Shown one piece after another: positions 44,201 to 52,601 of a DNA stretch of 64,000 bases. The notes beneath the pieces are model-generated. The model ran no database searches. It saw nothing but the letters and a program-made list of their open reading frames with translations, and was not told the DNA's origin. The stretch is from positions 13,196,001 to 13,260,000 of the forward strand of contig NC_070616.1 in assembly GCF_027172205.1 (NCBI RefSeq), read 5' to 3'. The stretch is from Podarcis raffonei (lineage: Eukaryota > Chordata > Lepidosauria > Squamata > Lacertidae). Position 1 is the first letter of the stretch. Each line of letters starts with the position of its first letter. The translations under genes were made by a program, and so were the position numbers.

Positions 44201-47200
44201 CTGTAGAATCGTGGAGTTAGAAAGGACCAGAGGCGCAGCAGGGCCTTGTTTTAGGCTGCTCAGCCTCCTCGTCTAGCAGCTGACGCAGGAGGTAGCGCTG
44301 CCTCTGCCGCTGCTTTTCCTCACAACCTCCATCCAGCCCCCAGAGGTTCAACTCCAGATATTTTGGTCTGGATTGGAGAGAAAGGAAGAGAGCTGGAGGG
44401 CAAAGCAGGCATTCAGAGGTTTTTTCGAGGGTGCTCCCCACTTTGCACATTTTCACTTATGTGGGGATAATAACACAACCCCCACATAAGGGGGGGGCTA
44501 GTTTTGCAGTGCCTGTACTGTTATATACCAATGTTAGGTTATGGAAAGGGTCTTCTAGAAGAATCATTTACCATGCTAATTTTTTCCTAAAGTATTAAGA
44601 AGGCCAGGAAGTCTTCCAGGACATCTTCAGGATAAAGATTAGTATCAGAGTCAAGAAAGTTCATAATGGAGCTCTCCTTTTATATAAAATTATGCCAACT
44701 GTACGAATGCAATGATCTACGCGTCTAAGTTCACACACACACACTATTACGCCCTGTAGGTTCTCCTGCGGGGAAAACCTGTATTTTCTATAAATAGCAG
44801 CGTGAGCCCTCTCCTCAATCAGAGTAGTGGCCGTGTTTCATGGAGCACATCTTGCAACTTCTTGCAAGTTCAGACTGACACATTCTATTATCTTCTTAGC
44901 TTTTCTTCCAGGTATGAGAAGATCACACCGTGTAGGTTGTCCTGCGGGGAAAACCTGTATTTTTGATCAATAGCAGCATAAGCCCTCTCCTCAATAAGAG
45001 GAGTGGCCATTTCATGGAGCACATCTTGCAACTTCTTGCAAGTTCAGACTGACACATTCTATTATCTTCTTAGCTTTTCTTCCAGGTATGAGAAGATCAC
45101 ACCGTGTAGGTTGTCCTGCGGGGAAAACCTGTATTTTTGATCAATAGCAGCGTAAGCCCTCTCCTCAATAAGAGGAGTGGCCATTTCATGGATCACATCT
45201 TGCAACTTCTTGCAAGTTCAGACTGACACATTCTATTATCTTCTTAGCTTTTCTTCCAGGTATGAGAAGATCACACCCTGTCGGTGGGAAAACCTGTATT
45301 TTTGATAAATAGCAGCGTGAGCCCTGTCCTTAAACAGACGAGTGGCCATGGTTTCACCAAGCACAGCTTGCAACTTCTGCACGTTCCTAGGGAGACTGGT
45401 CTGCCTTTGTGTGTTTTTAAATGTTTTAACAGTGAAGTAATTTATTGTAGTGCTTTTAAATGTAATCAGGCAATCAGATAAGGCATTATCAGATAACCTG
45501 GGTGTTATGTGTTGATGTTCTCACCCTGGCCACCAGGGGTATTGTGTATATAGTTTTCACTCAGGTCCACATAAGTTAATTTAGGTGGAAAACCCTGGGG
45601 TTTTGTTGTTACAATGTGGACAGCCGGCTGCCCATAAAAGTAGGCCGGCTGAGCTGTTCAGTTCAGTTCAGTTCCAGCTTACTATAAAGAATCACTTGGA
45701 GAAATCTCTGTGTCAACTGCTATGTCCACCCACAACTTAATACTGTACTGGCAGACAGGAAAAACAACAACATTCACATTTCTGTTGTAGACCACGTTTT
45801 CTGTGATGTAGGTATGATGTTTCTGGGGGGGTGTTCTTGGGTTACACCCCTTCTGTGATGTATGTAGGGTGTATGGAGGGGTAGTCTTGAGCTCCAGGGC
45901 AGGGAATTCAAAATGTCTATACCATATAAGGGCAAGCACACTTTTGTTCAGGGTCCTCCTCCTTTCCTGCGTGTGAGGGGAGCACCCTGTTGCAACAGCT
46001 TTAATAAAGATCATGCTTACTAGCTCCTTTGCTTCTCAATATTTTCTGGTTGGCCTCTGTTATTTTCACCTACCAATAGGAACCCACGTAAGGACTCTAT
46101 ATGGGCTCTTGGATACCCCATAAGGGAAAAAGGGCAGATTTTGTTTACAACAGCCTCTACTCACCCGCCCCAAACTAACTCTTACATTCGCCTGACTTAA
46201 ACTTCCGTTTGTCACAGCTGCAAATCTGCAACTAAACAGGCTTGCCAGTTTGGGGTTTTTATGTCGGCTTAAAAAGGCTTCCTGCTAAAGGATTCTGGGA
46301 ATTGCAGTTCAGCAAGGCTGCTGAAAACTCTGAAGGTTTTTTTGCCTCCTTCCTTCCCTCCCAGAACTACAGGTCCCAGAATTGCGTGGGGAGTAAATTA
46401 AGTCAGTAATATGGGTTACAGGACAAGTTTAAGGTCTTGCTACTGGTAACATTGAGAATGTCCTAACTTGTACACACTGGTCTGGATGCTTTGATCCTTG
46501 GGAGGAGATGGACTCTCATTTGTACTGTATGCTCCTAAGGTTCAGTGGATGTCTGCTAAGCCTTTAGTGTGAAGGCATTCATTGTGAATTTTTATTTTTT
46601 AAAATTGTCTTATGGTCATGGTTTTAAGCTGATTTCATTTTATATGAGTTATATCAGCCATAAACGAACAACTATTCCAGCAGGCTTCGAACAATAACTT
46701 TGCCATCTCCTCCCACAGGGTGTGCCCTGCCGAAGACCTCCCTTTCGAAGACGGCTCTGTGGACCTGGTCACGGCGTTTGCAGCTGTCCACTGGTTTGAC
46801 GGGCCTCGCTTTCTGAGGGAAGTGGACCGAGTTCTCAAGCCGTCAGGCTGTGTGGTCTTCAGCTCCTACAACCGGCACATGCAGTTATGTTACAAAGATT
46901 GTACAGACGAGTTAACAGAGATCTTCAGAGAGGTCAGTCCATCGCACAGGCCTGCCTGCCCAGACCTCGGACCTGAGGTCCACCTTCAGACCAAAAATTT
47001 CAGGGCCATCCCTGCCAGTTTTCTAGCCCCAAATGTCTGTGGGGTTCTTGTTTTTAAGTGTCCTTCCTGTAGAAGGACAGAAGAGTCCTTCAATCTAGGT
47101 TAATTGAGCAAACCTACAAGTCCTGGATGCATTTTAATCCCTCCTGCAAAACACTGGCACTATGGAAAAGAATATCATTTCAGGGCCCAGGTGAGGACAT

Positions 47201-48233
47201 GAAGGGGATAAGAAAAATTCATCCCACCCTCTGAAATCTTTGCCATGAGAAGCTCTTATGGTCAGTTTGCTTTACATTTTTTGGAGAAGTTTTAAGACCT
47301 TCCTATGCAGAAAGATTTGTGACTCTGTGGCTATTTTCTGTTAGCTTATTGCAGTAATATTTATAAAGCCAGTTTCTACAAAGCGCCATGACTTTCAACA
47401 CTTTTACCAACCCCCACTCAGTAATTAAAATAGTCCATATATATACACACACACACCACATAAAACAAAAGACCTCCAAGTGGTTTACAAGGCAGTCTAA
47501 AATATTACTGTCAAACCTTGGCTGTCGACCATAATCCGTTCCAGAAGACCATTCGACTTCTGAACATTCAACAACCGAATACAAAGCGGAAGCCTCAATA
47601 CAATAGGGAAACTCAAAACAGAAGCCGGGTAGCATGTTTGGCTTCTGAAAATTGTTCGAAAACCAGAGCAGTTACTTCCGGGTTTTCGTTGTTTGGCTGC
47701 CAAAATGTTCGAAAACGGATGCATTCGGGAATCGAGGTCTGACTATAATTTGAAATACCAATTTAAAAAACATTAAAAACCTGTTACATAAAATAAATAA
47801 AACTGACCATTTCAAACACTTATAGCTACTGAAACCTAGGTAGGCATGCGGGACTGAAAAAGTTTTTAGCCAGATATGTCAATGGGCAGGCAGTTCCAAA
47901 GTGCTGCCACACTAAAAGATTGATTTCTTGTAAGTGCTGAATGAATGTTACGTGACACTTGTGAAAGGACCAGTTTCACAGATGTCAGCCATCAGATGGG
48001 CACATACTGGGTGACAGTCTTGAAATACGTTATTCTATAGGCTGCCACACCTCACACATGTCCCTCAATGCTTTTAGTCTTTCCATATAGGGAGCATCTG
48101 CATGTTGACCATTTTTCTACTCCGGATTTCTGCACCTTTAACAGCTCAGCATCCTCTTTTATGCAGCATGCTCTGAACAGCGAGATTTTGCAAGCATAAG
48201 AGAAATGACTGTGGCTTCCCACCCCACCCCCTT

Positions 48234-48290
<57 letters not shown>

Positions 48291-49276
48291 CCAGATCCAA
48301 GACCAGCTTTTCACCTTTAGAAATGAAAAGATCAAATTAGTTGAGAATGATTACCAAGAAATCTTTGATTCTTTGCCATTTCAGGAGAAGAAGAGGTGAG
48401 TGGATCAGGCCCTTTTGTACAATGCGGTGCATTGACCCAGCCATGCCAATCTCTTCAATCTCCTGCTAAAAACATTTCTGTTCCACCAACCTTATGCAAA
48501 CTATTAAGAATGCATCCACAGTTGTTAAATGATACCTGTTTTTAAATTTTTGTTGTTGTTACCCACTTACTGAACTTGTAAGTTGTATGGTTTTGTTGCT
48601 GTAAACGGCTTTGATTTTTTTTTATGACACAGCAGCATCAAAAGTTTTTGTAACTAAACAAATGCAAATTGGGAAGTCCGGAACAATGCTGTCAAAGTCA
48701 CTAAGTTGAACAGCCACACTCTCCTGAGCAAACATACATATGATTGACACCACTTCCGTAGTCAAAGGATTTCCGTACTCTCAACTCAGCCCCGAACTTC
48801 TCCTAAAGCTTTCTGCTTCTTTCCAGGATGACGGATATTTTCGATAAAATTCCCCTGAGCGTTGCTGACGTAATAGGATATATCCAGTCACTCTCGCCGT
48901 ACCGACATTATCTGGAAGTCCAGCCTGAGGAGGCGAAATCACTTCTCCAAAACACAGAGCGAAGGTGACAAAATCTGTTTGCTGGAGTAAGCCAAATGTG
49001 GAAGGGCCAAGGAACCATGGTTAAGTCAGGGCCTGTATGACAGAGTTATTCCGCCTGGCCTTTGGCTTGGAGCCAATTTGATTCCCTCCCTCTTTTTCTT
49101 TTTTCTTTTCCTTCTCCTCCTGCGATGAGGCTACATTTTAATATTTTAATGTTTCAATATTTTAATGTTGTATTTTAATTTTGTTTTTAAGTTGTAATCA
49201 TTCAACTTGTTTTTATTATTGCATGTAAGCCGCCCTGATCCCGGCCTTGGCTGGGGAGGGTGGGGTATAAATAAAA

Positions 49277-49316
<40 letters not shown>

Positions 49317-50159
49317 GGAGAGTCGCGTTGAAGTCTTTAGCCTGTGATGTTGCATGTCTTTTCATAGATGGCATGCAGTAGAATTCACGGGTAACTGTTC
49401 TCAGTATGAGATGCCAGCAAAGCAGAAGGGCTTGGATTTCCATATTTTTTCCTGCAATGAAAATTCAGCTCCAATATGCACATTGTAATTTTTAATTCAA
49501 AAAATTCCCATGTAAAATAACAAAATTGTAGAGATGGAAGGGACCCCCCTCCCCCAATTAGCCCAGGGATGGAGGGAAGAGATAACCACGACCAGAAAAT
49601 AATGGCAAACCAAGTTGGTGACAAAATTAACTGGGAAGCTCAGAAATCAAGAAGACAAGAACTTTAAGAAAGAATGGGGAAAGTTTATAATTTATCTACG
49701 AGACTACTGTATGCATGTTAAAACATTAGCAGGATTTTAATCACAATTGTAAAGTAACAGTAAGTATGGATAATTTAGAAGGATAAAAATTTGGATTAGT
49801 ATTGATATGCAGTTGTAAATATCAGTAGGACCCATGGAAGGGATGCGTGGGGGAAGTCAGGAGATTCAGAGTAATCTAAATATTTGGATTTTTTTGTTAC
49901 GTGTTTATACTTTTTAAAAGTCAAATTTAAAAATTATTTTAAAAAGCAAGGGACCCCTAAGGGCCATCTTGTCCAACCCCCTGCAGTGCAGGAATCTCTG
50001 CTAATGCAGAACTGAACTAATCCCAGAACTGAACCCTGGTTTCTGCTCTCTTGCTTTCCTTCCCCTAGGTTTCTGGAGACAATGGGCGTTTCTTCTCGGG
50101 ATACCCAGCTGGAGTTGCGCACGAAGCACATTTGCATCTTGGGCTGCAAGAGCTCCTGA
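32149..50159 (+). CDS. SAM-dependent methyltransferase, copy B (six exons, 271 aa)
   Basis: Same architecture as copy A. Coding exons: 32149-32259, 41095-41255, 46719-46932, 48295-48395, 48827-48964 and 50069-50159. All lengths match A, the frame is open and splice dinucleotides are GT-AG. Intron 1 has grown to 8.8 kb because a MITE, a solo LTR and a complete L1 are nested in it. Intron 2 (5.5 kb) contains another solo LTR and an inverted duplicate of the next unit's exon 1 region. Substitutions versus A are few outside exon 4 (Gln24 to Glu, Met58 to Ile, two in exon 5). Whether the long intron 1 is spliced efficiently cannot be judged from sequence. Exons 3-6 might also be used with another first exon. 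Confidence 0.88.
34164..37904 (-). CDS. L1 ORF2 endonuclease-reverse transcriptase (1246 aa)
   Basis: APE-type endonuclease at the N-terminus: WNINGG (8-13), LQETH (about 36-40), GIYAPND, GDMNG, SDHNALKIEL. Reverse transcriptase in the middle: NYRPISLLNVDYKIFA, FIDAEKAFDNI, KGTRQGCPLSPLLF, and the catalytic FADDL near residue 694 (Phe in place of the more usual Tyr). C-terminal Cys-His knuckle CWKC...H....C near residues 1105-1125. The length is close to the usual 1250-1280 residues and no stop or shift is seen, so the element may be competent. The 3' end is antisense to the methyltransferase gene. Confidence 0.95.
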   Translation of the reverse strand: MSLRLLSWNINGGNSPEKRRKLFYILKKEQLDIICLQETHVTRLHRKVLVNKRLGQEFVSSDKVKKRGVVIYAKESLIPKFLFKDEQGRILAIEIQTQGEKILILGIYAPNDGKSEFFKKLHETLLDYLDYANIIMMGDMNGVVSTHMDKSYNQNLTSDGRLPKTFFELTDNLDLIDIWRTKNPLGKEGTFFSEAHLSWSRIDQIWTSRGLAPKTKKVEICPKTCSDHNALKIELRLTQPGSFRWRMNDTLLRDQEIVKKAQKTLKDYFEINLNTTVEKRTIWDASKAVMRGFLIQQNSIKKKLWNGKKDKILEKIHQGEKKLRTKPKSKEVLREIKFHQAEYSKLINQEIEWKIKQMKQRSFESANKCGKLLAWQLKKRQKLNTITNLEIDGRTVQKPEEIRRCFHRYFKELYAQGPQKESEIDQFLKINGLSKITQDKRSILNSIITTQEIEGAIQNMQLGKSPGPDGLTSKYYKVLKDYLIQPLLEVCNQIMDGKRAPETWKEAFITLIPKSESEKTQLKNYRPISLLNVDYKIFADILANRLKKVLNEVIHKDQAGFLPGRHLYENTRNIIDILELLQTNRNTRAVLIFIDAEKAFDNISWMFMKKNLEGMGVGRGFENGLYAIYSEQKAKLIVNNVVTEEFKIEKGTRQGCPLSPLLFISVLEVLLNMIREDRLVQGIEVGVKQYKLKAFADDLVLTLQEPESSTKRVLELISEFGRVAGFRLNKQKTKVLTKNLTITETEGFQRETELNVVKKVKYLGIYLSSKNLNLFKDNYEKCWLEVKKDLEIWSRLKLSLLGRIAAIKMNVLPKMLFLFQTLQIVDRVDCFGKWQKDISRFIWQGKKPRIKFKILTDSKERGGFALPDLRLYYEAAAFCWLKDWFLLENTDVLDLEGFNNAFGWHAYLWYDKVKAHKLFKSHIVRKAIFAVWMKYKDLLESKTPRWLSPVEAKARKRPNMEAYWPKYWELTEKIGDNWKLQSQDKLKNKVRDWLHYAQIQEVFKMDKKVGFQVEKSKLETELLEPKTKLLSRMYNLLLMWNLQDETVKSAMIKWAQDVGHNIMFEDWERLWNTGMKFTASTALKENIMKMIYRWYMTPVKLAKIHHLSDNKCWKCKEAEGTFFHLWWTCPKVKAFWEMIYNELKKVFRYTFPKKPEAFLLGMVDQKVLKKDRTLFMYASTAARILIAKNWKTQDLPTLEEWQMQLMDYMEIAELTGRIRDLDVETIEVDWKKFKDYLQKYYKLYES
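37925..38989 (-). CDS. L1 ORF1 protein (354 aa)
   Basis: RNA-binding chaperone of L1 particles. A Lys/Ala-rich N-terminus (AAKAKEAKEKEKAKKQAQ) leads into a long coiled coil (about residues 70-160, including QLSAINQKIDNQSTKIDQAT). The RRM/CTD part follows, with the typical ETNLRLRAVPEIEQEDL, then FRLGRLVRKDRSRDCLIAL and RVEIYRDIPKQLLDLR. Length and order are normal for L1 ORF1. The frame is open throughout, and the stop is separated from ORF2 by 20 bp, which suits reinitiation. Confidence 0.9.
   Translation of the reverse strand: MSGTGKTRAAKAKEAKEKEKAKKQAQLLQTTLTQGRRLSVPAVLATQKVETEKPEKSEEEDMAAGGAEAVLKQVLEQLSAINQKIDNQSTKIDQATSSIQKLTDQVSQHTQAIEKLQGATEENRKLAGEAVQIATSAKKEVEEVKAEVKPLHKQIGDQQTYLSLVELKNRETNLRLRAVPEIEQEDLKGLLTTEFTKFWDLKEEIDFKIVSAFRLGRLVRKDRSRDCLIALRSREERDKILGLHFKNSIVIQEKRVEIYRDIPKQLLDLRATYSDLAKLLRLNTIPYRWEFPQGLSFTYKQKKVKIRSPEDLQKFQHDHGEDLQKEAAANWPIPNPGGAIPAPSEPEEKEDTPL
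40818..41035 (-). mobile_element. Truncated Sauria-type SINE in intron 1 of copy B
   Basis: Orthologous to the copy at 22839-23055. Followed by about 60 bp of ordinary intron before the exon 2 acceptor. Confidence 0.8.
41095..41255 (+). CDS. Methyltransferase B exon 2
   Basis: Acceptor CTTTTCGCAG|AGAGTG; A and C read TTTTCTCAG, so the pyrimidine tract is slightly weaker here. Motif I VDVGCGSGQST and GTDIS are intact. Donor TATCT|GTAAGT. Confidence 0.9.
41338..41967 (+). mobile_element. Solo LTR fossil, family 3 (630 bp), intron 2 of copy B
   Basis: Begins TGAAGGGAGAGG and ends AAGGCTTCA, with an aataaa signal near 41862. A perfect 4-bp target duplication ctag lies at 41334-41337 and 41968-41971. 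The empty site (cacactagaactc) survives in copy A near 23355. The 4-bp duplication suits a gammaretrovirus-like origin. No internal region. Confidence 0.85.
44746..45349 (-). pseudogene. Inverted array of four exon 1 copies
   Basis: Minus-strand copies of methyltransferase exon 1 at 45349-45248, 45184-45074, 45010-44900 and 44834 to about 44753. The first lacks 9 bases. The second and third are open for 37 codons (e.g. MATPLIEERAYAAIDQKYRF). The fourth has ACG in place of ATG and is cut short. In the first three the donor GTAAGA reads CTAAGA. With no downstream exons on this strand, they are unlikely to serve as coding exons. Confidence 0.85.
45480..46152 (+). mobile_element. Solo LTR fossil, family 2, in the left arm
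   Basis: Mirror image of 51170-51855 as part of the inverted repeat. TATA-like accatataagggc near 45925, aataaag near 46003, end tttacaaca at 46152. Confidence 0.65.
46719..46932 (+). CDS. Methyltransferase B exon 3
   Basis: Acceptor CTCCCACAG|GGTGTG, donor AGAGAG|GTCAGT. The protein is identical to copy A over the whole exon, with five silent differences. It begins about 45 bp after the end of the left inverted arm. Confidence 0.92.
48295..48395 (+). CDS. Methyltransferase B exon 4 (variable segment)
   Basis: Encodes IQDQLFTFRNEKIKLVENDY then QEIFDSLPFQEKKR. Seven of the first 18 codons differ from A, each by one base and each changing the amino acid; one silent change follows later. Confidence 0.9.
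48827..48964 (+). CDS. Methyltransferase B exon 5
   Basis: Acceptor CTTTCCAG|GATGAC, donor GCGAAG|GTGACA. Differs from A by Arg to His and Ala to Val in SPYRHYLEVQ. Confidence 0.9.
49022..49316 (+). mobile_element. L2-like LINE 3' end with (ATT)n tail, intron 5 of copy B only
   Basis: Runs from agggcctgtatgacagag through gcatgtaagccgccctgatc and ggggtataaataaaaatta to about thirteen att units. Copies A and C lack it, so it is younger than the triplication. Confidence 0.7.
50069..50159 (+). CDS. Methyltransferase B exon 6 with stop
   Basis: Acceptor CCCCTAG|GTTTCT. Protein identical to copy A over this exon; ends GCKSS and TGA. A poly(A) signal follows at 50644-50649. Confidence 0.91.
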
Positions 50160-51169
50160 GAGGAATGTCTGTCTAAATGCACTAATGGACTCCAGCTCTA
50201 TCAGTCGTGAAGACAGCAGGTTGTGATTCCAGGGTTCCATTGATTTCAAGGAGAGTGGGAACGAGATGCTATCAAAGGGCCAGGAGCCTTCTGAAGTCAC
50301 CTCTTCCCTGCAGCAGTGATTGGTCTGTCTCCTTGGACCTTGTTCCAGAAGCTCTCTGCAAACGATCCGTTTAGCCCACTGATAAGAGCTGGCAAGCTGT
50401 TGGGTGAGGAGGAAGAGAAAAGGGTGTCAGGGAGACTCCCCCTGCCACCCACGTGTTGAGGCAGAAAACAAGAGAGCTGGGTGTCGGAACAGCGTTAGAA
50501 CTCAGTCCTGAGTTCAAATCCCCATTCATCTATTGAAGGTCACTGGGTGGCTACCTCTGAAACTGGAGGTCGGTGTCATCTTTTACCTGCTCCTCTCATG
50601 TAGAATCATGTCCATTGTTAAGAATCTTTTCCTTTGGTATCATAATAAAACAGAATTGAGTTGAATAGTGAATTCATTGTTTTTATTTGTTGTTCGTTTA
50701 TGGCTGATATAACTCACATCAAATGAAATCAGTTTAAAACCATGACCATAAGACAATTAAAAAAAAATAAAAATCCGCAATGAATGCCTTCACACTAAAG
50801 GCTTAGCAGACATCCAATGAACCTTAGGAGCATACAGTACAAATGAGAGTCCATCTCCTCCCAAGGATCAAAGCATCCAGACCAGTGTGTACAAGTTAGG
50901 ACATTCTCAATGTTAATGACTTAATTTACTCCCCACGGAATTCTGGGACCTGTAGTTCTGGGAGGGAAGGAAGGAGGCAAAAAACCCTTCAGAGTTTTCA
51001 TCAGCCTTGCTGAACTGCAATTCCCAGAATCCTTTAGCAGGAAGCCTTTTTAAGCCAACATAAAAACCCCAAACTGGCAAGCCTGTTTAGTTGCAGATTT
51101 GCAGTTGTGACAAATGGAAGTTTAAGTCAGGCGAATGTAAGAGTTAGTTTGGGGCGGGTGAGTAGAGGC

Positions 51170-51855
51170 TGTTGTAAACAAAATCTGCCCTTTTTCCCTT
51201 ATGGGGTATCCAAGAGCCCATATAGAGTCCTTACGTGGCTTCCTATTGGTAGGTGAAAATAACAGAGGCCAACCAGAGAATATTGAGAAGCAAAGGAGCT
51301 AGTGAGCATGATCTTTATTAAAGCTGTTGCAACAGGGTGCTCCCCTCACACACAGGAAAGGAGGAGGACCCTGAACTAAGGTGTGCCTGCCCTTATATGG
51401 TATAGACATTTTAAATTCCCTGCTCTGGAGCTCAAGACCACCCCTCCATACATCATACATACATCACAGAAGGGGTGTAACCCAAGAACACCCCCCCAGA
51501 AACATCATACCTACATCACAGAAAAGGTGGTCTACAACAGAAATGTGAATGTTGTTGTTTTTCCTGTCTGCCAGTACAGTATTAAGTTGTGGGTGGACAT
51601 AGCAGTTGACACAGAGATTTCTCCAAGTGGTTCTTTATAGTAAGCTGGAACTGAACTGAACTGAACAGCACAGCCGGCCTACTTTTATGGGCAGCCGGCT
51701 ATCCACATTGTAACAACAAAACCCCAGGGTTTCCCACCTAAATTAACTTATGTGGAGCTGAGTGAAAACTATATACACAATACCCCTGGTGGCCAGGGTG
51801 AGAACATCAACACATAACACCCAGGTTATCTGATAATGCCTTATCTGATTGCCTG
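51170..51855 (-). mobile_element. Solo LTR fossil, family 2, in the right arm
   Basis: Inverted counterpart of 45480-46152. Ends in tttacaaca on the minus strand with a TATA-like tataagggc and an aataaag signal. Shorter than the unit 1 copy because the U3 side is deleted. Confidence 0.65.
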
Positions 51856-51972
51856 ATAACATTTAAAAGCGCTACAATAAATTACTTCACTGTTAAAACA
51901 TTTAAAAACACACAAAGGCAGACCAGTGTCCCTAGGAACGTGCAGAAGTTGCAAGCTGTGCTCCGTGAAACC

Positions 51973-52083
51973 ATGGCCACTCGTCTGTTTGAGGACAGGG
52001 CTCACGCTGCTATTTATCAAAAATACAGGTTTTCCCTGCAGCAGAACCTACAGGGTGTGATCTTCTCATACCTGGAAGAAAAG
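51973..52083 (+). pseudogene. Exon 1 copy 1 of the array before copy C (donor lost)
   Basis: Open for 37 codons (MATRLFEDRAHAAIYQKYRF, then SLQQNLQGV...EEK), but the donor reads CTAAGA instead of GTAAGA. Without it the frame ends shortly after, at LRR and stop. Cannot be excluded as a start of an unspliced short product. Confidence 0.75.
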
Positions 52084-52148
52084 CTAAGAAGATAATAGAA
52101 TGTGTCAGTCTGAACTTGCAAGAATTTGCAAGATGTGCTCCATGAAAC

Positions 52149-52250
52149 ACGGCCACTACTCTGATTGAGGTGAGGGCTCACGCTGCTATTGATCAAAAAT
52201 ACAGGTTTTCCCACCTACAGGGTGTGATCCTCTCATACCTGGAAGAAAAG
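52149..52250 (+). pseudogene. Exon 1 copy 2 of the array (start and donor lost)
   Basis: ATG is ACG, nine bases are missing around the SPQ codons, and the donor is CTAAGA. A dead copy. Confidence 0.8.
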
Positions 52251-52313
52251 CTAAGAAGATAATAGAATGTGTCAGTCTGAACTTGCAAGAAGTTGCATGA
52301 TGTGCTCCATGAA

Positions 52314-52424
52314 ATGGCCACTCCTCTTATTGAGGAGAGGGCTCACGCTGCTATTGATCAAAAATACAGGTTTTCCCCACAGGACAACCTACAGGGCGTT
52401 ATCTTATCGTACCTGGAAGAAAAG
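52314..52424 (+). CDS. Possible alternative exon 1 of methyltransferase C
   Basis: 37 open codons, MATPLIEERAHAAIDQKYRF then SPQDNLQGVILSYLEEK, with donor AAG|GTAAGA intact and phase 0. It differs from the standard exon at Arg4, Phe6, Tyr15 and others. It is a viable alternative first exon or a relic; transcripts would tell. Confidence 0.5.
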
Positions 52425-52490
52425 GTAAGAACGTAGCAGTGTGTATCATTCTGAACTTGCAAGGAGTTGCAAGCTGTGCTCCGTGAAACC

Positions 52491-52601
52491 ATGGCCACTC
52501 GTCTGTTTGAGGAGAGGGCTCACGCTGCTATTTATAGAAAATACAGGTTTTCCCCGCAGGAGAACCTACAGGGCGTGATCTTCTCGTACCTGGAAGAAAA
52601 G
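52491..52601 (+). CDS. Methyltransferase C exon 1 (fourth array copy)
   Basis: ATG in accATGG, donor AAG|GTAAGA. Encodes MATRLFEERAHAAIYRKYRF then SPQENLQGVIFSYLEEK. Of the four copies it is closest to exon 1 of A and B and to exon 2. Confidence 0.85.

Larger units (their letters stand above)
42957..46672. repeat. Left arm of a 3.4-3.7 kb inverted repeat
   Basis: Reverse-complement match to 50690-54112, running from a Sauria SINE fragment (left end, taaatggcgtttccgtg) through a mariner-like MITE (43301-43526), repeat-rich intron 1 sequence, an inverted exon 1 array and a family 2 LTR to cataaacgaacaac at 46670. It lies in intron 2 of copy B. It keeps a block of about 180 bp (44390-44580) shared with 32440-32640 but absent from the right arm and unit 1, so it is a mosaic. 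Confidence 0.9.

Noticed and set aside
43742-44206. 154-codon plus frame, mirrored at 53274-52885 on the minus strand
   Set aside because: It is repeat-rich intron 1 sequence in the two inverted arms. The frame is shared only because the arms are recent duplicates.
44746-45349. CRISPR-like regular spacing of about 170 bp
   Set aside because: The repeat is a duplicated host exon with its flanks in a vertebrate genome; units are too long and there are no spacers.
45480-46152. Family 2 LTRs in opposite orientation as ends of one provirus
   Set aside because: The orientations are opposed because of the inverted repeat, the sequence between them is host gene, and no viral coding remains are seen.
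48052-48300. Frame with an Arg-Glu repeat, also near 60918-61136
   Set aside because: It is the translation of the CT microsatellite on the opposite strand.
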